From Pyrinomonadaceae bacterium (GTDB lineage: Bacteria > Acidobacteriota > Blastocatellia > Pyrinomonadales > Pyrinomonadaceae): 64,000 nucleotides of DNA. This document shows positions 10,001 to 18,176 of this stretch, piece after piece; the first letter of the stretch is position 1; the number at the start of each line of letters is the position of its first letter. Under the pieces are notes generated by a model, which was not told where the DNA came from, searched no databases, and worked only from the letters and a program-made list of their open reading frames with translations. The position numbers and the translations under genes were made by a program. The stretch is from the NCBI GenBank assembly GCA_026129865.1, contig JAHCHG010000008.1, positions 124,001 through 188,000 on the forward strand, read 5' to 3'.

Positions 10001-10337
10001 GTCCGGTTTCTACCGCTTCGACCGTAGCTGATACGATCTTATCGGTGTTGTAAAGCGCCGCCAGCGCATCGCGAACCCTGACGAGCGAATAGGTTACGCC
10101 GAGCGCGTTTTCGATAATAACGCGAAACCGGGCGGCATCCGCCGGACTTTGGTCCTTTCCGTCAAAAGCTATCGAGACGGACGTGATCGTCCGATCCTCA
10201 AATTTGTTTTGTGAAAATGCTAGCGCCGCGCAGAAAAAGATCGCGATCGAGACACAGATAGCCGCCGGCATCCTGCCTGCGGTAAACGCAAAGATCCCAT
10301 TTGTCCGGCTAGTTTTTTTCCTGCTTGTTCTGTTCAA
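7008..10337 (-). CDS. tamA: Omp85-family outer-membrane protein, TamA-like (POTRA domains plus barrel)
   Basis: The protein has 1109 residues. The N-terminal 43 residues include a hydrophobic signal segment (ICVSIAIFFCAALAFSQ). Residues about 45-680 hold a series of POTRA-like modules (for example ITSVSIAFDG, LIDIRLRGTDKLSIPEIQ, VENVRIEGNSAFTDAELR and FVNRILINGNENTQRSAI). Residues about 690-1109 form the Omp85 barrel, with the lid-loop-like ERFFAGGSTTLRGF and a final Phe. It is far longer than E. coli TamA (577 residues, three POTRAs). The assignment as TamA rather than a second BamA rests on its position 24 bases after tamB. A separate bamA lies at 20874. TAM helps insert outer-membrane proteins and move lipids. 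Confidence 0.85.
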   Translation of the reverse strand: MNRTSRKKTSRTNGIFAFTAGRMPAAICVSIAIFFCAALAFSQNKFEDRTITSVSIAFDGKDQSPADAARFRVIIENALGVTYSLVRVRDALAALYNTDKIVSATVEAVETGPDSVDLKFIIKRKTRADKVVIKISEGMDDKVTEQELLLKLNLLNPGMAVTEQTLQNNANLILEYLRDRGFFKAEVNYTRLPLKSETEVLVTFQVTPNAQAKVETFDIDIAGFDRTKLPDKLRLQPGEPFSREDLRVDVEKIRTALRKESYLAPDLDDARVVYDSQTNKIDIELTGNVGPKVEVSVDAGDENVGKGTQEKLIPVIREGTLDYSAIIEGSRRLRNYFQEKGYFFAEVSPVCSVEPRFSEDEASETANATEQLCSALVGANLYDRAVEIVYRADLNRKLKLIDIRLRGTDKLSIPEIQSVLESQEANILGFIPFFGYGRGYTSAEILEEDRQTITALMRDLGYRDARVRINQGVALNGEDLIITFIVDEGIVTTVENVRIEGNSAFTDAELRAKLPNLIDRNYSRARARNGVRELAQFYSQEGYYDAKVNFAIEEIPDTPDQTEDRVRIIYNIENEGNKVFVNRILINGNENTQRSAILKAINLKRDEVLRANDIFTSEQNLYATGAFRIVEIKAEPAGETPDGKGRFSDIIINVEEQPSRLITYGGGFSSDIGANGFFDIRHFNLFGKLQQGGIRVRGSAVQQLFQLDFLNPRFFRDGEDRFSPLTFTLQYQRDSTITRFFRSTIDKGTMGIVQRVDENGNPIDVFGNRTGDPTLNRFTVQLETSKTVSVKKRSLLFVRFKFEDARIYNFESLLVRNLLRPDSRVRTSGFGANFVWDTRENCNIKYTLLDIIAKGEPGEPCRYNASDPTRGNYFTVDYNVSIPQLGANVGFHKFQASYNTYYMMPKFNNVILAGRAVLGLASVFSRNTDFSSSEFPDLEGILPISERFFAGGSTTLRGFAFEEAGPRVAIVPEGIFRDSAGNQVFLNPFTVPFGGNALAIVNLEARIPVSENVRVVPFYDGGNVFRKVKDIFNPPNVSDSDIFRRNLRALWSNTVGLGIRVKTPIGGEFAIDYGYLLNPPVFLLPQQNAPPAHLIPHRGHLHFRFSQAF
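10262..10282. repeat. REP-like palindrome inside the tamA signal-sequence coding region
   Basis: Nine bases on each side (10262-10270 and 10274-10282) pair with one mismatch around TCC. The palindrome is read in frame as part of the Omp85 signal region (residues GRMPAA). Its core resembles the element at 6985-7001, which suggests a mobile palindromic repeat absorbed into the coding sequence. Confidence 0.4.
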
Positions 10338-10361
10338 TTCAACTCAAAAAAAAAATAGATC

Positions 10362-13300
10362 TTAAAATCGTTTTCTTAAACGCACTTCAAAACTGAATAC
10401 ATTGTTTCTCTGCGTAACATTGCTCAGCGACCGCTGTTCGTATTGCGCAACGAATGAGATCTTGTTCGAAACACGATATTCGAGCGCTAAAACCTGATTT
10501 TGGTCTTCCGAAAGGTTAGTAGAATAGGTTACTGCCAGATTTCTATTTATCTGCCGCCCGACGGTCAATCGCGCAGACGGATTCAAACGCTGTCCGGAGA
10601 TTATCGGATCGAGTTCGAAACGGTTCAAACCGAACAATTTATCGGTTGCACGGCTCGCAGGGTTATTAATAAAAGAATCCGTCAGGATCTCAGCTGCGGT
10701 ATTGATCCCCGATTGTGCGAGCGTCGGAATTCCGGCGTCGGTATTTGCCAGGCTTCCAGTCGTGATCAGCGAAATAACGTCCGGCTGCGGCAGACCGGGA
10801 TTCGATCGGACAGTCGCGATAAGCGATTCGGTATCGGTGATGTTTCCGACCAGACTGACAATGATCTGATAGCCTTTTATCTCTGTTTCAGCCTGAAGAT
10901 TTATATAGGGTTCGATCGTCGTGTTCGGCGGAAATTCAAGTGTTCCGCGCTGCACGTCGTACCGGTCGTTGCGGAAGAAGATCGTTCCGCTGTTTGCCGT
11001 AATTCTTCCCGAGATCTGCGGATATTCGATGTCGCCCGTTACGCGCAGCGAAGCCGAAGCGGTCAGATCAGCCAGATTATTTCGAACGACGAGCGCGTCG
11101 CGACCTTCGATACGGATGTCGAGTTTCGGAATTCCGAGCAGCGACGACGAGTCGGAACTGCCTGCGGACAGCGAGCCTTCGCCGCGCCCGCTGAAAATAT
11201 CGGCGACGTCGATATCTTTTGTATAAACGCTTCGCCGCGCATTAAACGTTCCGCGGATCAGCGTGTTCATCTCATTTCCGGTGCGAAATCCGCTGATCTC
11301 ACCTTCGGCGTCGCCGGTCGTGATGAAATCCGGCGGGAGCGGTGCAGTAATATTCGTGCCGCGAACGTTTAGACGAAACTGTTGAAGTTTTAATCCTTCA
11401 ACCAGCGCGCCGCCCGAAGCCGTAACCTTGCCGCCGCCGAGAAAACCGCTCAAATTATCGATCTGTGCCTGGTTTGACGTAAAAATTATCAATCCCTTGA
11501 TCCGGTCGAAGCTGAGCCGTTCCGCACCGATAAACGTCGCGAAAGAAGCATTCTGCAGATCGGCGCGTCCGGTTAGGCGCGATGTGCGGTTGACACCCGA
11601 AAGTCGCACCGAAACATCCGCGATACCGGCGAAAAAGTTGTTTCGTGAAAATGCGTTAAAGATCCGCAAATTGATCTTTCCATCGACCGAAAAATTATTG
11701 ACTCCGTCATTCGTAAATGCTTTTGTGCCGCTGACGACAACGTTCGATCCGCCGCCGGAGAACCGCGCCTCGTCGACGACCACTTCACGCGTGTTAAACC
11801 TGACCGCGATAGGATTTGTCGCGACAAAAGGAGTTTCTTCGATCTGCAGTGCAAACTCCGAAAAATTGGCGGCGCCGCTTAAATTTGCCGTCGTAAATTC
11901 CCGAACTCCCTGGTCGTTTACCGCGGAAAGATTTCCTTCTAAGATCACCGTTCCCGTCGCACGACCGGAAACCTCTACAGCTTCGGGGCGGATCAGCGCG
12001 ATTATCGGCGTGAGTTCGGTATTGCTGAACGCTGTTTCAGCGCGGAACGGCAGGTTATCATCGGCAAAATTAACGGATGCTTGAACGATCTGCGGCTGAT
12101 CGCCGAAGTTGATCGTGACGTTTGCATCGAGCCTTTGATCCTCGGTCTTTCCATTAAAAGAAATATCGCCGACCAGCCGTTCATTGACCGAAACGCTTTG
12201 CCCGCTTCCGGAAAATTCGATCTGATAGGTTCGTGAATTGTAAGCGATTCCGGAGGCGTTTGCTTTCAGATCGACGGTTCCGTCGAACGTCGGCAAACTG
12301 CTTCCGTTCGGGATGAACGGACGGACGCGCGCAAGATTGACGTTTTCGCCGTTCGCCACAAAATTAAACGCCGTCGAATCAGTCTGATACGAGCCGTTAA
12401 GCGTCAAAACTCCTTCGCCGAAACGACCGGTAAAATTCTCGACATTGATCAAATTTCCGGCAAACTCGGCTTTGAGGTCGAAACCGTCAAACGGCTCGCC
12501 GTTGATCGTGCCTTTGCCGGACGAAATGTTTGCAGAACCGTTCAAATTATTGGGAATTCCGTCGATCGAAACGGTTCCGGACGTCCGCGCGCGGAAATCC
12601 TGAAATTGGTCCGGCAGATAAGCATCGACCGGCAGCGCGGCGAAAAGAGTGCCGGTGTTAAAGTTGTCTAATTCTGCCTGAAAAGATGTGTTGTTCGAAC
12701 CATAAAAAGGAACGGTCAATCCAAATCGAAGTTCGCCGCCGCCGGCTTGAGCAAGCAGACCTTCGCGAAGCTCGAACATTTCATTCGTCGCATTGATTCG
12801 AGTCGTGAGTCTGCCGACGTCGCGGTTTTTCAACACCAATCTTTCAAGCGCAAGCGTTCCTTCGAGATTCGGACTCGCGTAACTTGCCGCATTTGCGGGT
12901 GTCTCGAAGAGTGTCGCAAGACTTCCGGTCAAATTTCCGTTGAACTTCAGGTTTCCGGCAAATTCTGCGTCAAAACGGTCGAGCTGTCCGGTGAAATCGG
13001 GCGAAATGTCCAAAACGCGGACGATCCGTTCGATCTCCGAAGCGTCGGTCGAATCCAATGCTAAATTTAAATTCGAGTCGCTTCCTGTCAGGTCAAATCT
13101 TCCGGTCGCTTCGAATTTACTTTTTTCGGTAAAAAGATTTGCAAGATCGATGTTAAAAAGCCCGTTCGTCGCCGTCAGACCGAGTTTTCCATTAACGGGA
13201 ACGAGCCCGTCGTCTTCCGTTCCGGCGCTGGCGTTAAAATCGGCGGTTACCGTTCCGCTCGCGGCTCGCGCGTTCGTTCCCGGAAAATCCAGATCGACGG

Positions 13301-15545
13301 TTCCTGAAGTTTTCCCCTCGATCGGAATGACCTTACCGCCGGTCAGCGCCAAAAGTTTTGAGAGCTCCAAATTGTCAAACCGCACGCCTACATCGGAACG
13401 CCGGTTATTATTGAGCGCGATAACGGCGTCGCCTTCCAGACTTCCGTCCATTATCTGTGCCGTCAAATCGTTCAGCGCGATCTGTTCGTTTTCGGCAACG
13501 ACCGCAGCGCGCGCCGAACCGAGCGAAACGCTTCCAAGAATGCCGCCGCCGATACTCATGTCGGCGCTCGCACGATATCGACCCGAAGGTTCGAGTAGAA
13601 AAACCGGCTTGGCGATCGTAACGTCTTCAAGATTTCCGCCGCCTGCGGCGACATTTTCGGTCAAGCGGACATTTCCCGCGGCAATATCCTCCGATCGACC
13701 TTCGACACGACCTTGAAAGAACGACAGACGCACGCCGGCAACATTCAAACTTCCCATAATGGCGGCATCTGTTGTCAGAGATGCAACTTTCAAATTATTC
13801 GAATAAACATTCGTTGCGCCGCCGGAAATATCGGTAATATTAACGCCGGTCGCTGCCAGACCGGCGAGCTTTACGCCATTTGCATCGAGCCCGTCGGCAT
13901 TCAGCGTGCTTGAATTTATGTCCGTAGAACCTTTCGTATCACGAATGCGAATGTTATTTGCGGACAGATTTCGCACCGTGAAATCTTCCGTTTCAAGCCC
14001 GTCCGCACGGGCGCTGTCGGCATCAATATCCGTAACCGGACCGCTGTCGCGAACGCGCAGATTATTTGCGCGAACATTTCGCGTCGTCGTGTCTTCGGTT
14101 TTAACCGCCGAGGCATCTGCGATCGGAGCGTTCACCGTTGTAACTCCGTTGCTGTTCGTTAAATTTACGTTTCTGCTGCGAATATTTTCGATCGAAACAT
14201 CGTCGGAAACGAAAAGCCGCGCCGCGACGTTTCCGAGTTCCGCACCGAGTTTCTTTTCCTTATAATCGGCAACCGCATCTTTGATAAAAAGCCCGGTGAT
14301 CGTTCCGATCGGCGTTTTTGCGGCGATCGCCTGCAGTTCGCCGATCCAGCGAAAATCGGTGCCCGTTCCGCGGATGTTCCCGAACAGCTGCGGATAATCG
14401 ATGACAAAATCTTCGAATGTCAGCATTTCCGCGATCGCTTTACCGTTCGCGTTGTACATCGAATCGGAACCGTCGACCGACGCATTAATTTTAATAGCTT
14501 TAAGCCGGATGTTGTCCGCGGCGAGCGATTCCGAATTTATTTCCCCTTCGATCCTGTATTTTTCGCCTTCGCCGGTTACGCGACCCTGAAAATTTCCGAC
14601 TCCGCGGATCGAGGTTCCGAGCGGAAAAATGCTGGAAGTTTGAGTCAGATCGACTGTCGATTCGATCCGCAGATCATACTTCGGAGATTCCCAATCCTTA
14701 ACCGTTCCGACCAGCGTCGAGTCGCCGACCGGCGTAGTTAATCGCAAAGACTTTACGTCCAAACCGGTGTCATCCGCCAATCCCTGCGCGGAAATATCTA
14801 TGTTTTCGAGCCGCGATTCGTCATATTGAAAAACCGAATCGGTCGTCGCCAGATCGAATTTATAAAGGAATTGCGGATCGGTTTCCTGCAGCGATTCCGC
14901 GGTTTTGTCCGTTGTCGGGTCCAGCTGAAGTCGGAAATTATTGGCTTTTGCATCGATCTTTCGCTGAATGTCGCCAAAGTTGATGACGCCGCCGCTGAGC
15001 GCAACTTCGAGCGAAGAGAACGTAAAATTCAAATTGCCTTCGCCTTTTACGAATTGAATTTCGCGGAAATTTGAATCGCCGTTCTCGTCGAAAAGGATCC
15101 AGGCTTCAAAACCCTCGACGCGGGTAGAATCGACGTTTATGTCGCGCGTCAGCTGCCAGTCGAACAGATTTGTAACAGAAAGCCCGATCACGGCATTGCT
15201 GATGAAAAATACTTTCTCGCCCGTAATTTTGTTGTTGAAAGTAGCGTTTTTTAACGTGAGTTGAAGCGGGGAAAGCGAAAGCTGAAATACGTCCGCGTCA
15301 AAAACGAGGTTCATTTCATCCATTTTCCGGGTGAACTGACCTTTGATATATGTGTCAAGATAACCGGCACGGTAAAAGATCGTCGAAAAGATTCCGAAGA
15401 CAAGTAAAACGATTGCCGCTCCGATCAAGCTTTTAACGACGCGGCGGCGCGTGAAAAAAGTACGCCGCTTCGGCGGATCTTCTTTCGGTGCCTTTCCAGC
15501 CTCCGAAGCATCCGGCTCTTCTATTTGGTTTTTTTCCTCAGACAT
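10362..15545 (-). CDS. tamB: TamB-like translocation and assembly module protein
   Basis: This giant 1727-residue inner-membrane-anchored protein spans the periplasm as a long beta-groove (AsmA/TamB superfamily, thought to move phospholipids and assist barrel assembly). Residues about 36-56 are the single membrane anchor after a basic cytoplasmic stretch. The middle consists of repeated beta-strands with many FxGNL, GSxxISSGKG and GxVDLDF patterns. The last 300 residues match the TamB C-terminal domain (ISGRITANSGTIFFRNDRY, then the final TVGRQINRNLAVTYSTNLSE). Residues 450-593 carry an unusual perfect 36-residue repeat, described separately. The gene starts the tamB-tamA unit and is separated from tamA by 24 bases. 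Confidence 0.9.
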   Translation of the reverse strand: MSEEKNQIEEPDASEAGKAPKEDPPKRRTFFTRRRVVKSLIGAAIVLLVFGIFSTIFYRAGYLDTYIKGQFTRKMDEMNLVFDADVFQLSLSPLQLTLKNATFNNKITGEKVFFISNAVIGLSVTNLFDWQLTRDINVDSTRVEGFEAWILFDENGDSNFREIQFVKGEGNLNFTFSSLEVALSGGVINFGDIQRKIDAKANNFRLQLDPTTDKTAESLQETDPQFLYKFDLATTDSVFQYDESRLENIDISAQGLADDTGLDVKSLRLTTPVGDSTLVGTVKDWESPKYDLRIESTVDLTQTSSIFPLGTSIRGVGNFQGRVTGEGEKYRIEGEINSESLAADNIRLKAIKINASVDGSDSMYNANGKAIAEMLTFEDFVIDYPQLFGNIRGTGTDFRWIGELQAIAAKTPIGTITGLFIKDAVADYKEKKLGAELGNVAARLFVSDDVSIENIRSRNVNLTNSNGVTTVNAPIADASAVKTEDTTTRNVRANNLRVRDSGPVTDIDADSARADGLETEDFTVRNLSANNIRIRDTKGSTDINSSTLNADGLDANGVKLAGLAATGVNITDISGGATNVYSNNLKVASLTTDAAIMGSLNVAGVRLSFFQGRVEGRSEDIAAGNVRLTENVAAGGGNLEDVTIAKPVFLLEPSGRYRASADMSIGGGILGSVSLGSARAAVVAENEQIALNDLTAQIMDGSLEGDAVIALNNNRRSDVGVRFDNLELSKLLALTGGKVIPIEGKTSGTVDLDFPGTNARAASGTVTADFNASAGTEDDGLVPVNGKLGLTATNGLFNIDLANLFTEKSKFEATGRFDLTGSDSNLNLALDSTDASEIERIVRVLDISPDFTGQLDRFDAEFAGNLKFNGNLTGSLATLFETPANAASYASPNLEGTLALERLVLKNRDVGRLTTRINATNEMFELREGLLAQAGGGELRFGLTVPFYGSNNTSFQAELDNFNTGTLFAALPVDAYLPDQFQDFRARTSGTVSIDGIPNNLNGSANISSGKGTINGEPFDGFDLKAEFAGNLINVENFTGRFGEGVLTLNGSYQTDSTAFNFVANGENVNLARVRPFIPNGSSLPTFDGTVDLKANASGIAYNSRTYQIEFSGSGQSVSVNERLVGDISFNGKTEDQRLDANVTINFGDQPQIVQASVNFADDNLPFRAETAFSNTELTPIIALIRPEAVEVSGRATGTVILEGNLSAVNDQGVREFTTANLSGAANFSEFALQIEETPFVATNPIAVRFNTREVVVDEARFSGGGSNVVVSGTKAFTNDGVNNFSVDGKINLRIFNAFSRNNFFAGIADVSVRLSGVNRTSRLTGRADLQNASFATFIGAERLSFDRIKGLIIFTSNQAQIDNLSGFLGGGKVTASGGALVEGLKLQQFRLNVRGTNITAPLPPDFITTGDAEGEISGFRTGNEMNTLIRGTFNARRSVYTKDIDVADIFSGRGEGSLSAGSSDSSSLLGIPKLDIRIEGRDALVVRNNLADLTASASLRVTGDIEYPQISGRITANSGTIFFRNDRYDVQRGTLEFPPNTTIEPYINLQAETEIKGYQIIVSLVGNITDTESLIATVRSNPGLPQPDVISLITTGSLANTDAGIPTLAQSGINTAAEILTDSFINNPASRATDKLFGLNRFELDPIISGQRLNPSARLTVGRQINRNLAVTYSTNLSEDQNQVLALEYRVSNKISFVAQYEQRSLSNVTQRNNVFSFEVRLRKRF
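13767..14198 (-). repeat. tamB: four exact 36-residue tandem repeats within TamB
   Basis: TamB residues 450-593 divide into four blocks of exactly 36 residues with aligned positions. The blocks begin VSIENIRSRN, TTTRNVRANN, FTVRNLSANN and VKLAGLAATG. Each continues with a V/L-x-V/I-x-D/N strand, a central G/T turn and a xADGLxxxx end. A fifth, degenerate block follows. The alternating small, hydrophobic and Asn positions resemble a right-handed beta-solenoid, unlike the flanking TamB groove. Confidence 0.8.
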
Positions 15546-15641
15546 TTAATTCCCGGGAAGAGCGATCAAATATTTCAATGGGGGCTTTAATTTTCAGCTA
15601 TTATCGCATTTTTGTAAACCGATTGATCAAAATTATTTAGA

Positions 15642-16772
15642 TCAAACGGGTTCGATATTAACGATCTCGAGTCCAAACGCCGAAATCGCATTTACATGCG
15701 GCGGATGATTGGTCAAAAGCGAGATCTTTCTGATGCCAAGATCGCTCAATATCTGAGCGCCGATGCCGTAATCACGCATTTTGCCGTAACCGGTTTCACG
15801 CTTTGCCGCCTGAAAATCTATATTCTTTTCCTGCATAACGGCATAAGTCTGCAGTTGATGGATCAGGTCAAGATTATGTTCGCGTTGGCGAAGATAAAGG
15901 ATCGCGCCGCGTTTCGCTTCCGAAATCTTTTTCAAACTGCTTTGCATTGCATCCGAAGCTTCGCCGAGTTTGGAGCCGAACATTGCAAATGTAATGTTTT
16001 CAGTTTGTACGCGAACAAGTACCGGTTCGGTCGAATCGGCGAAATCTCCGCCCATCGTCATTGCGACATGCGTTTCGCCGTTGATTATATTTTCGTAAAT
16101 GGTCGCCCGAAACGTTCCGAATTCAGTAGGAAGATCGGTTTCAACAACGCGGCGCACCAGCGTTTCCTTTTCGATGCGGTAACGAACAAGGTCGGCTACG
16201 GAAATAATTTTTAGATCGTGTTTTTCGGCGAAGATCTTTAATTCAGGGAGCCGCGCCATTGTTCCGTCTTCGTTCATTATTTCACAGATAACGGCAGACG
16301 GATCGAGTCCGGCAATACGAGCCATATCCACGCTTGCTTCTGTTTGACCGACGCGTACAAGCACACCGCCGTTCTTCGAGCGCAGCGGAAAAATATGTCC
16401 CGGACGCGCAAGATCGGCTGGTGTTGTCTTCCGGTCGACCGCGCAGCGAATGGTTCTAGCGCGATCGGCGGCTGAAATTCCCGTGGTAACTCCTTCTTTC
16501 GCCTCGATCGAGATCGTAAAAGCCGTCCCGAATCCGGAAGTGTTCTCCTGTGTTTGCGGCGGAAGCTGAAGATAATCGCACCGTTCTTCGGTCAGCGGAA
16601 GACAGATCAGACCGCGGGCGTGCGTGATCATAAAATTTATGATCTCCGGCGTTACTTTTTCAGCGGCGCAAACCAGATCGCCTTCGTTTTCGCGGTCTTC
16701 ATCGTCGACGATGATGATCATTTTCCCGTTTTTAATGTCTTCGGCTGCCGCCTCGATCGTACTTAAAGCCAT
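15642..16772 (-). CDS. ribB: 3,4-dihydroxy-2-butanone-4-phosphate synthase with a degenerate GTP cyclohydrolase II domain (RibBX-like)
   Basis: The start is the ATG at 16772 (376 residues); the upstream extension is basic and non-homologous. Residues about 1-205 are an intact RibB domain for riboflavin synthesis ([53 protein letters not shown]). Residues about 206-376 have the fold of GTP cyclohydrolase II ([36 protein letters not shown]). The three zinc cysteines are absent: [17 protein letters not shown] stands where a C-x10-C-x-C pattern is expected. The RQEGRGIGL active-site loop reads RQREHNLDL. RibB activity is expected but GTP cyclohydrolase II activity is not. A separate ribA should exist elsewhere. 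I see no FMN riboswitch upstream. Confidence 0.9.
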   Translation of the reverse strand: MALSTIEAAAEDIKNGKMIIIVDDEDRENEGDLVCAAEKVTPEIINFMITHARGLICLPLTEERCDYLQLPPQTQENTSGFGTAFTISIEAKEGVTTGISAADRARTIRCAVDRKTTPADLARPGHIFPLRSKNGGVLVRVGQTEASVDMARIAGLDPSAVICEIMNEDGTMARLPELKIFAEKHDLKIISVADLVRYRIEKETLVRRVVETDLPTEFGTFRATIYENIINGETHVAMTMGGDFADSTEPVLVRVQTENITFAMFGSKLGEASDAMQSSLKKISEAKRGAILYLRQREHNLDLIHQLQTYAVMQEKNIDFQAAKRETGYGKMRDYGIGAQILSDLGIRKISLLTNHPPHVNAISAFGLEIVNIEPV

Positions 16773-16884
16773 TTTATTATTTCGTAAATTGAAAAACCGT
16801 TTGCAAAACGTAAATTCTAGCGAAAAGTAAGGTTTTTTGCGAATTCGGGTTAACAAAGCGCGGCTATCGGATTAACATAGCCGA

Positions 16885-18039
16885 ATGACCTTCGCCTTCC
16901 GGCTTGCGCTCAAATATCTTCGCGCTCCGCGCAAAAGTCTCGCGCGTTTTACCACCGCCGCCGCTGTCGCCGGAATCGCCGTCGGGGTCGCGGGTTTAAT
17001 GATCGCGCAGGCGCTGTCAAACGGTTTTGCCGATGAAATTCGGAAAAATATACTTCAGTCGACTCCTCAAATTACCGTGTCAATGACCTCCGGCGGCGAA
17101 ATATTCGATTGGAAAAAGATCACGAACGAATCAAAAAAAAATTTTGAAAACATCCGCGACATAAGACCGTCTGCCGTTGAAAGTGCCGCATTGATCGGAC
17201 CGAACGGAACACGGTTCGCGGTGATAACTGTCGGTGGAAGCGAAGATGGCGTAACGGGGGGAGCACCGCAGATCGCTGTCGGCGAAGAACTGGCAAAAGA
17301 AACCGGCGCCTCGGTCGGCGAGCAGATCGATCTTGTGATCTTTCGCAATGGCGAACCCGAGCGAAAACGAGTTCGCGTCGAACAGGTGATAAAAACCGGA
17401 ATTCTCGAACTTGACCGGACGCGGGTCGAAATAAACGAACTCCATTTCGCTCAGCTGACCGGTCAAAGAAAGTTTGTTCCGACGGTTTTGAATATTTACG
17501 TTAAAGATGCATTTGCTTCCTCAAAAACTGCCGGATCTCTCCGCGAAACCTTGGGCGGCGGCTTCACGGTCTCGGACTGGCAAACGGCAAACGAGCCGCT
17601 TTTCTCTGCACTGGCATTTGAGCGGAAAGTGGTTTTTACGATCGTTCTACTAATTATATTGATAGCTGCGCTTAACATAACGACCACGCTTGCCTTGCTC
17701 GTCGGCGAACGCCGTCTCGATATAGCAGTTTTGCGGACTTGCGGCGCGACCGGCAAAGAAATTTCGAAAACTTTTTTAGCCGAAGGTGCGATGATCGGCG
17801 CCGCCGGAATCGCCGCAGGTATTTTGATCGGAGCATCTGTCATCTCGGCGGCAAATTATTTTAATCTCGTTACTGTTCCGAAAGAGGTTTATTCAATCAG
17901 CAAACTTTCACTCGAACTAAGCATCTACGAAACATTAACCATCGCAGCAGGCGCAATCATTGTCTGTCTTGCTGCCGCTTTTCTACCCGCGGTCAAGGCT
18001 AGCGGTGTCAAGCCTTTAGAAAATTTACGAAGGCAATAA
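16885..18039 (+). CDS. LolC/LolE-like ABC transporter permease (FtsX family)
   Basis: The 384-residue membrane protein has the MacB/Lol layout. A first helix (about residues 22-45) lies in the AVAGIAVGVAGLMIAQALSNGF segment. A large periplasmic domain covers about residues 50-245. Three C-terminal helices follow at about 250-275, 305-330 and 355-378, with the FtsX motif LLVGERRLDIAVLRTCGAT in the coupling loop. LolCE extracts lipoproteins for transfer to LolA. No LolD ATPase or LolA lies beside it, so the substrate is inferred from family only. It is divergent from ribB, with the shared promoter region at 16773-16884. Confidence 0.85.
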   Translation: MTFAFRLALKYLRAPRKSLARFTTAAAVAGIAVGVAGLMIAQALSNGFADEIRKNILQSTPQITVSMTSGGEIFDWKKITNESKKNFENIRDIRPSAVESAALIGPNGTRFAVITVGGSEDGVTGGAPQIAVGEELAKETGASVGEQIDLVIFRNGEPERKRVRVEQVIKTGILELDRTRVEINELHFAQLTGQRKFVPTVLNIYVKDAFASSKTAGSLRETLGGGFTVSDWQTANEPLFSALAFERKVVFTIVLLIILIAALNITTTLALLVGERRLDIAVLRTCGATGKEISKTFLAEGAMIGAAGIAAGILIGASVISAANYFNLVTVPKEVYSISKLSLELSIYETLTIAAGAIIVCLAAAFLPAVKASGVKPLENLRRQ

Positions 18040-18176
18040 ATTTTGGAGTTACAGCCGTTTTGCGACTATACTAAGGCAAAGCTCGGAAACTTCTATCATT
18101 TGAAATAATTGTCGAAAGAGTTCAGACTTCTTGAAAGTCATTTTTTTGTTTTTTGGAAGCTAGGTCTTGAATTTTT

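Noticed and set aside
10500-11372. Long open frame antisense to tamB (also 4883-5533 antisense to the sugar dehydrogenase)
   Set aside because: Both mirror the codon bias of the true gene on the other strand, have no recognisable domains and no ribosome-binding site.
16773-16884. FMN riboswitch upstream of the ribB gene
   Set aside because: The 112 bases to the divergent permease gene lack the conserved FMN-aptamer segments and are too short for one plus a promoter.
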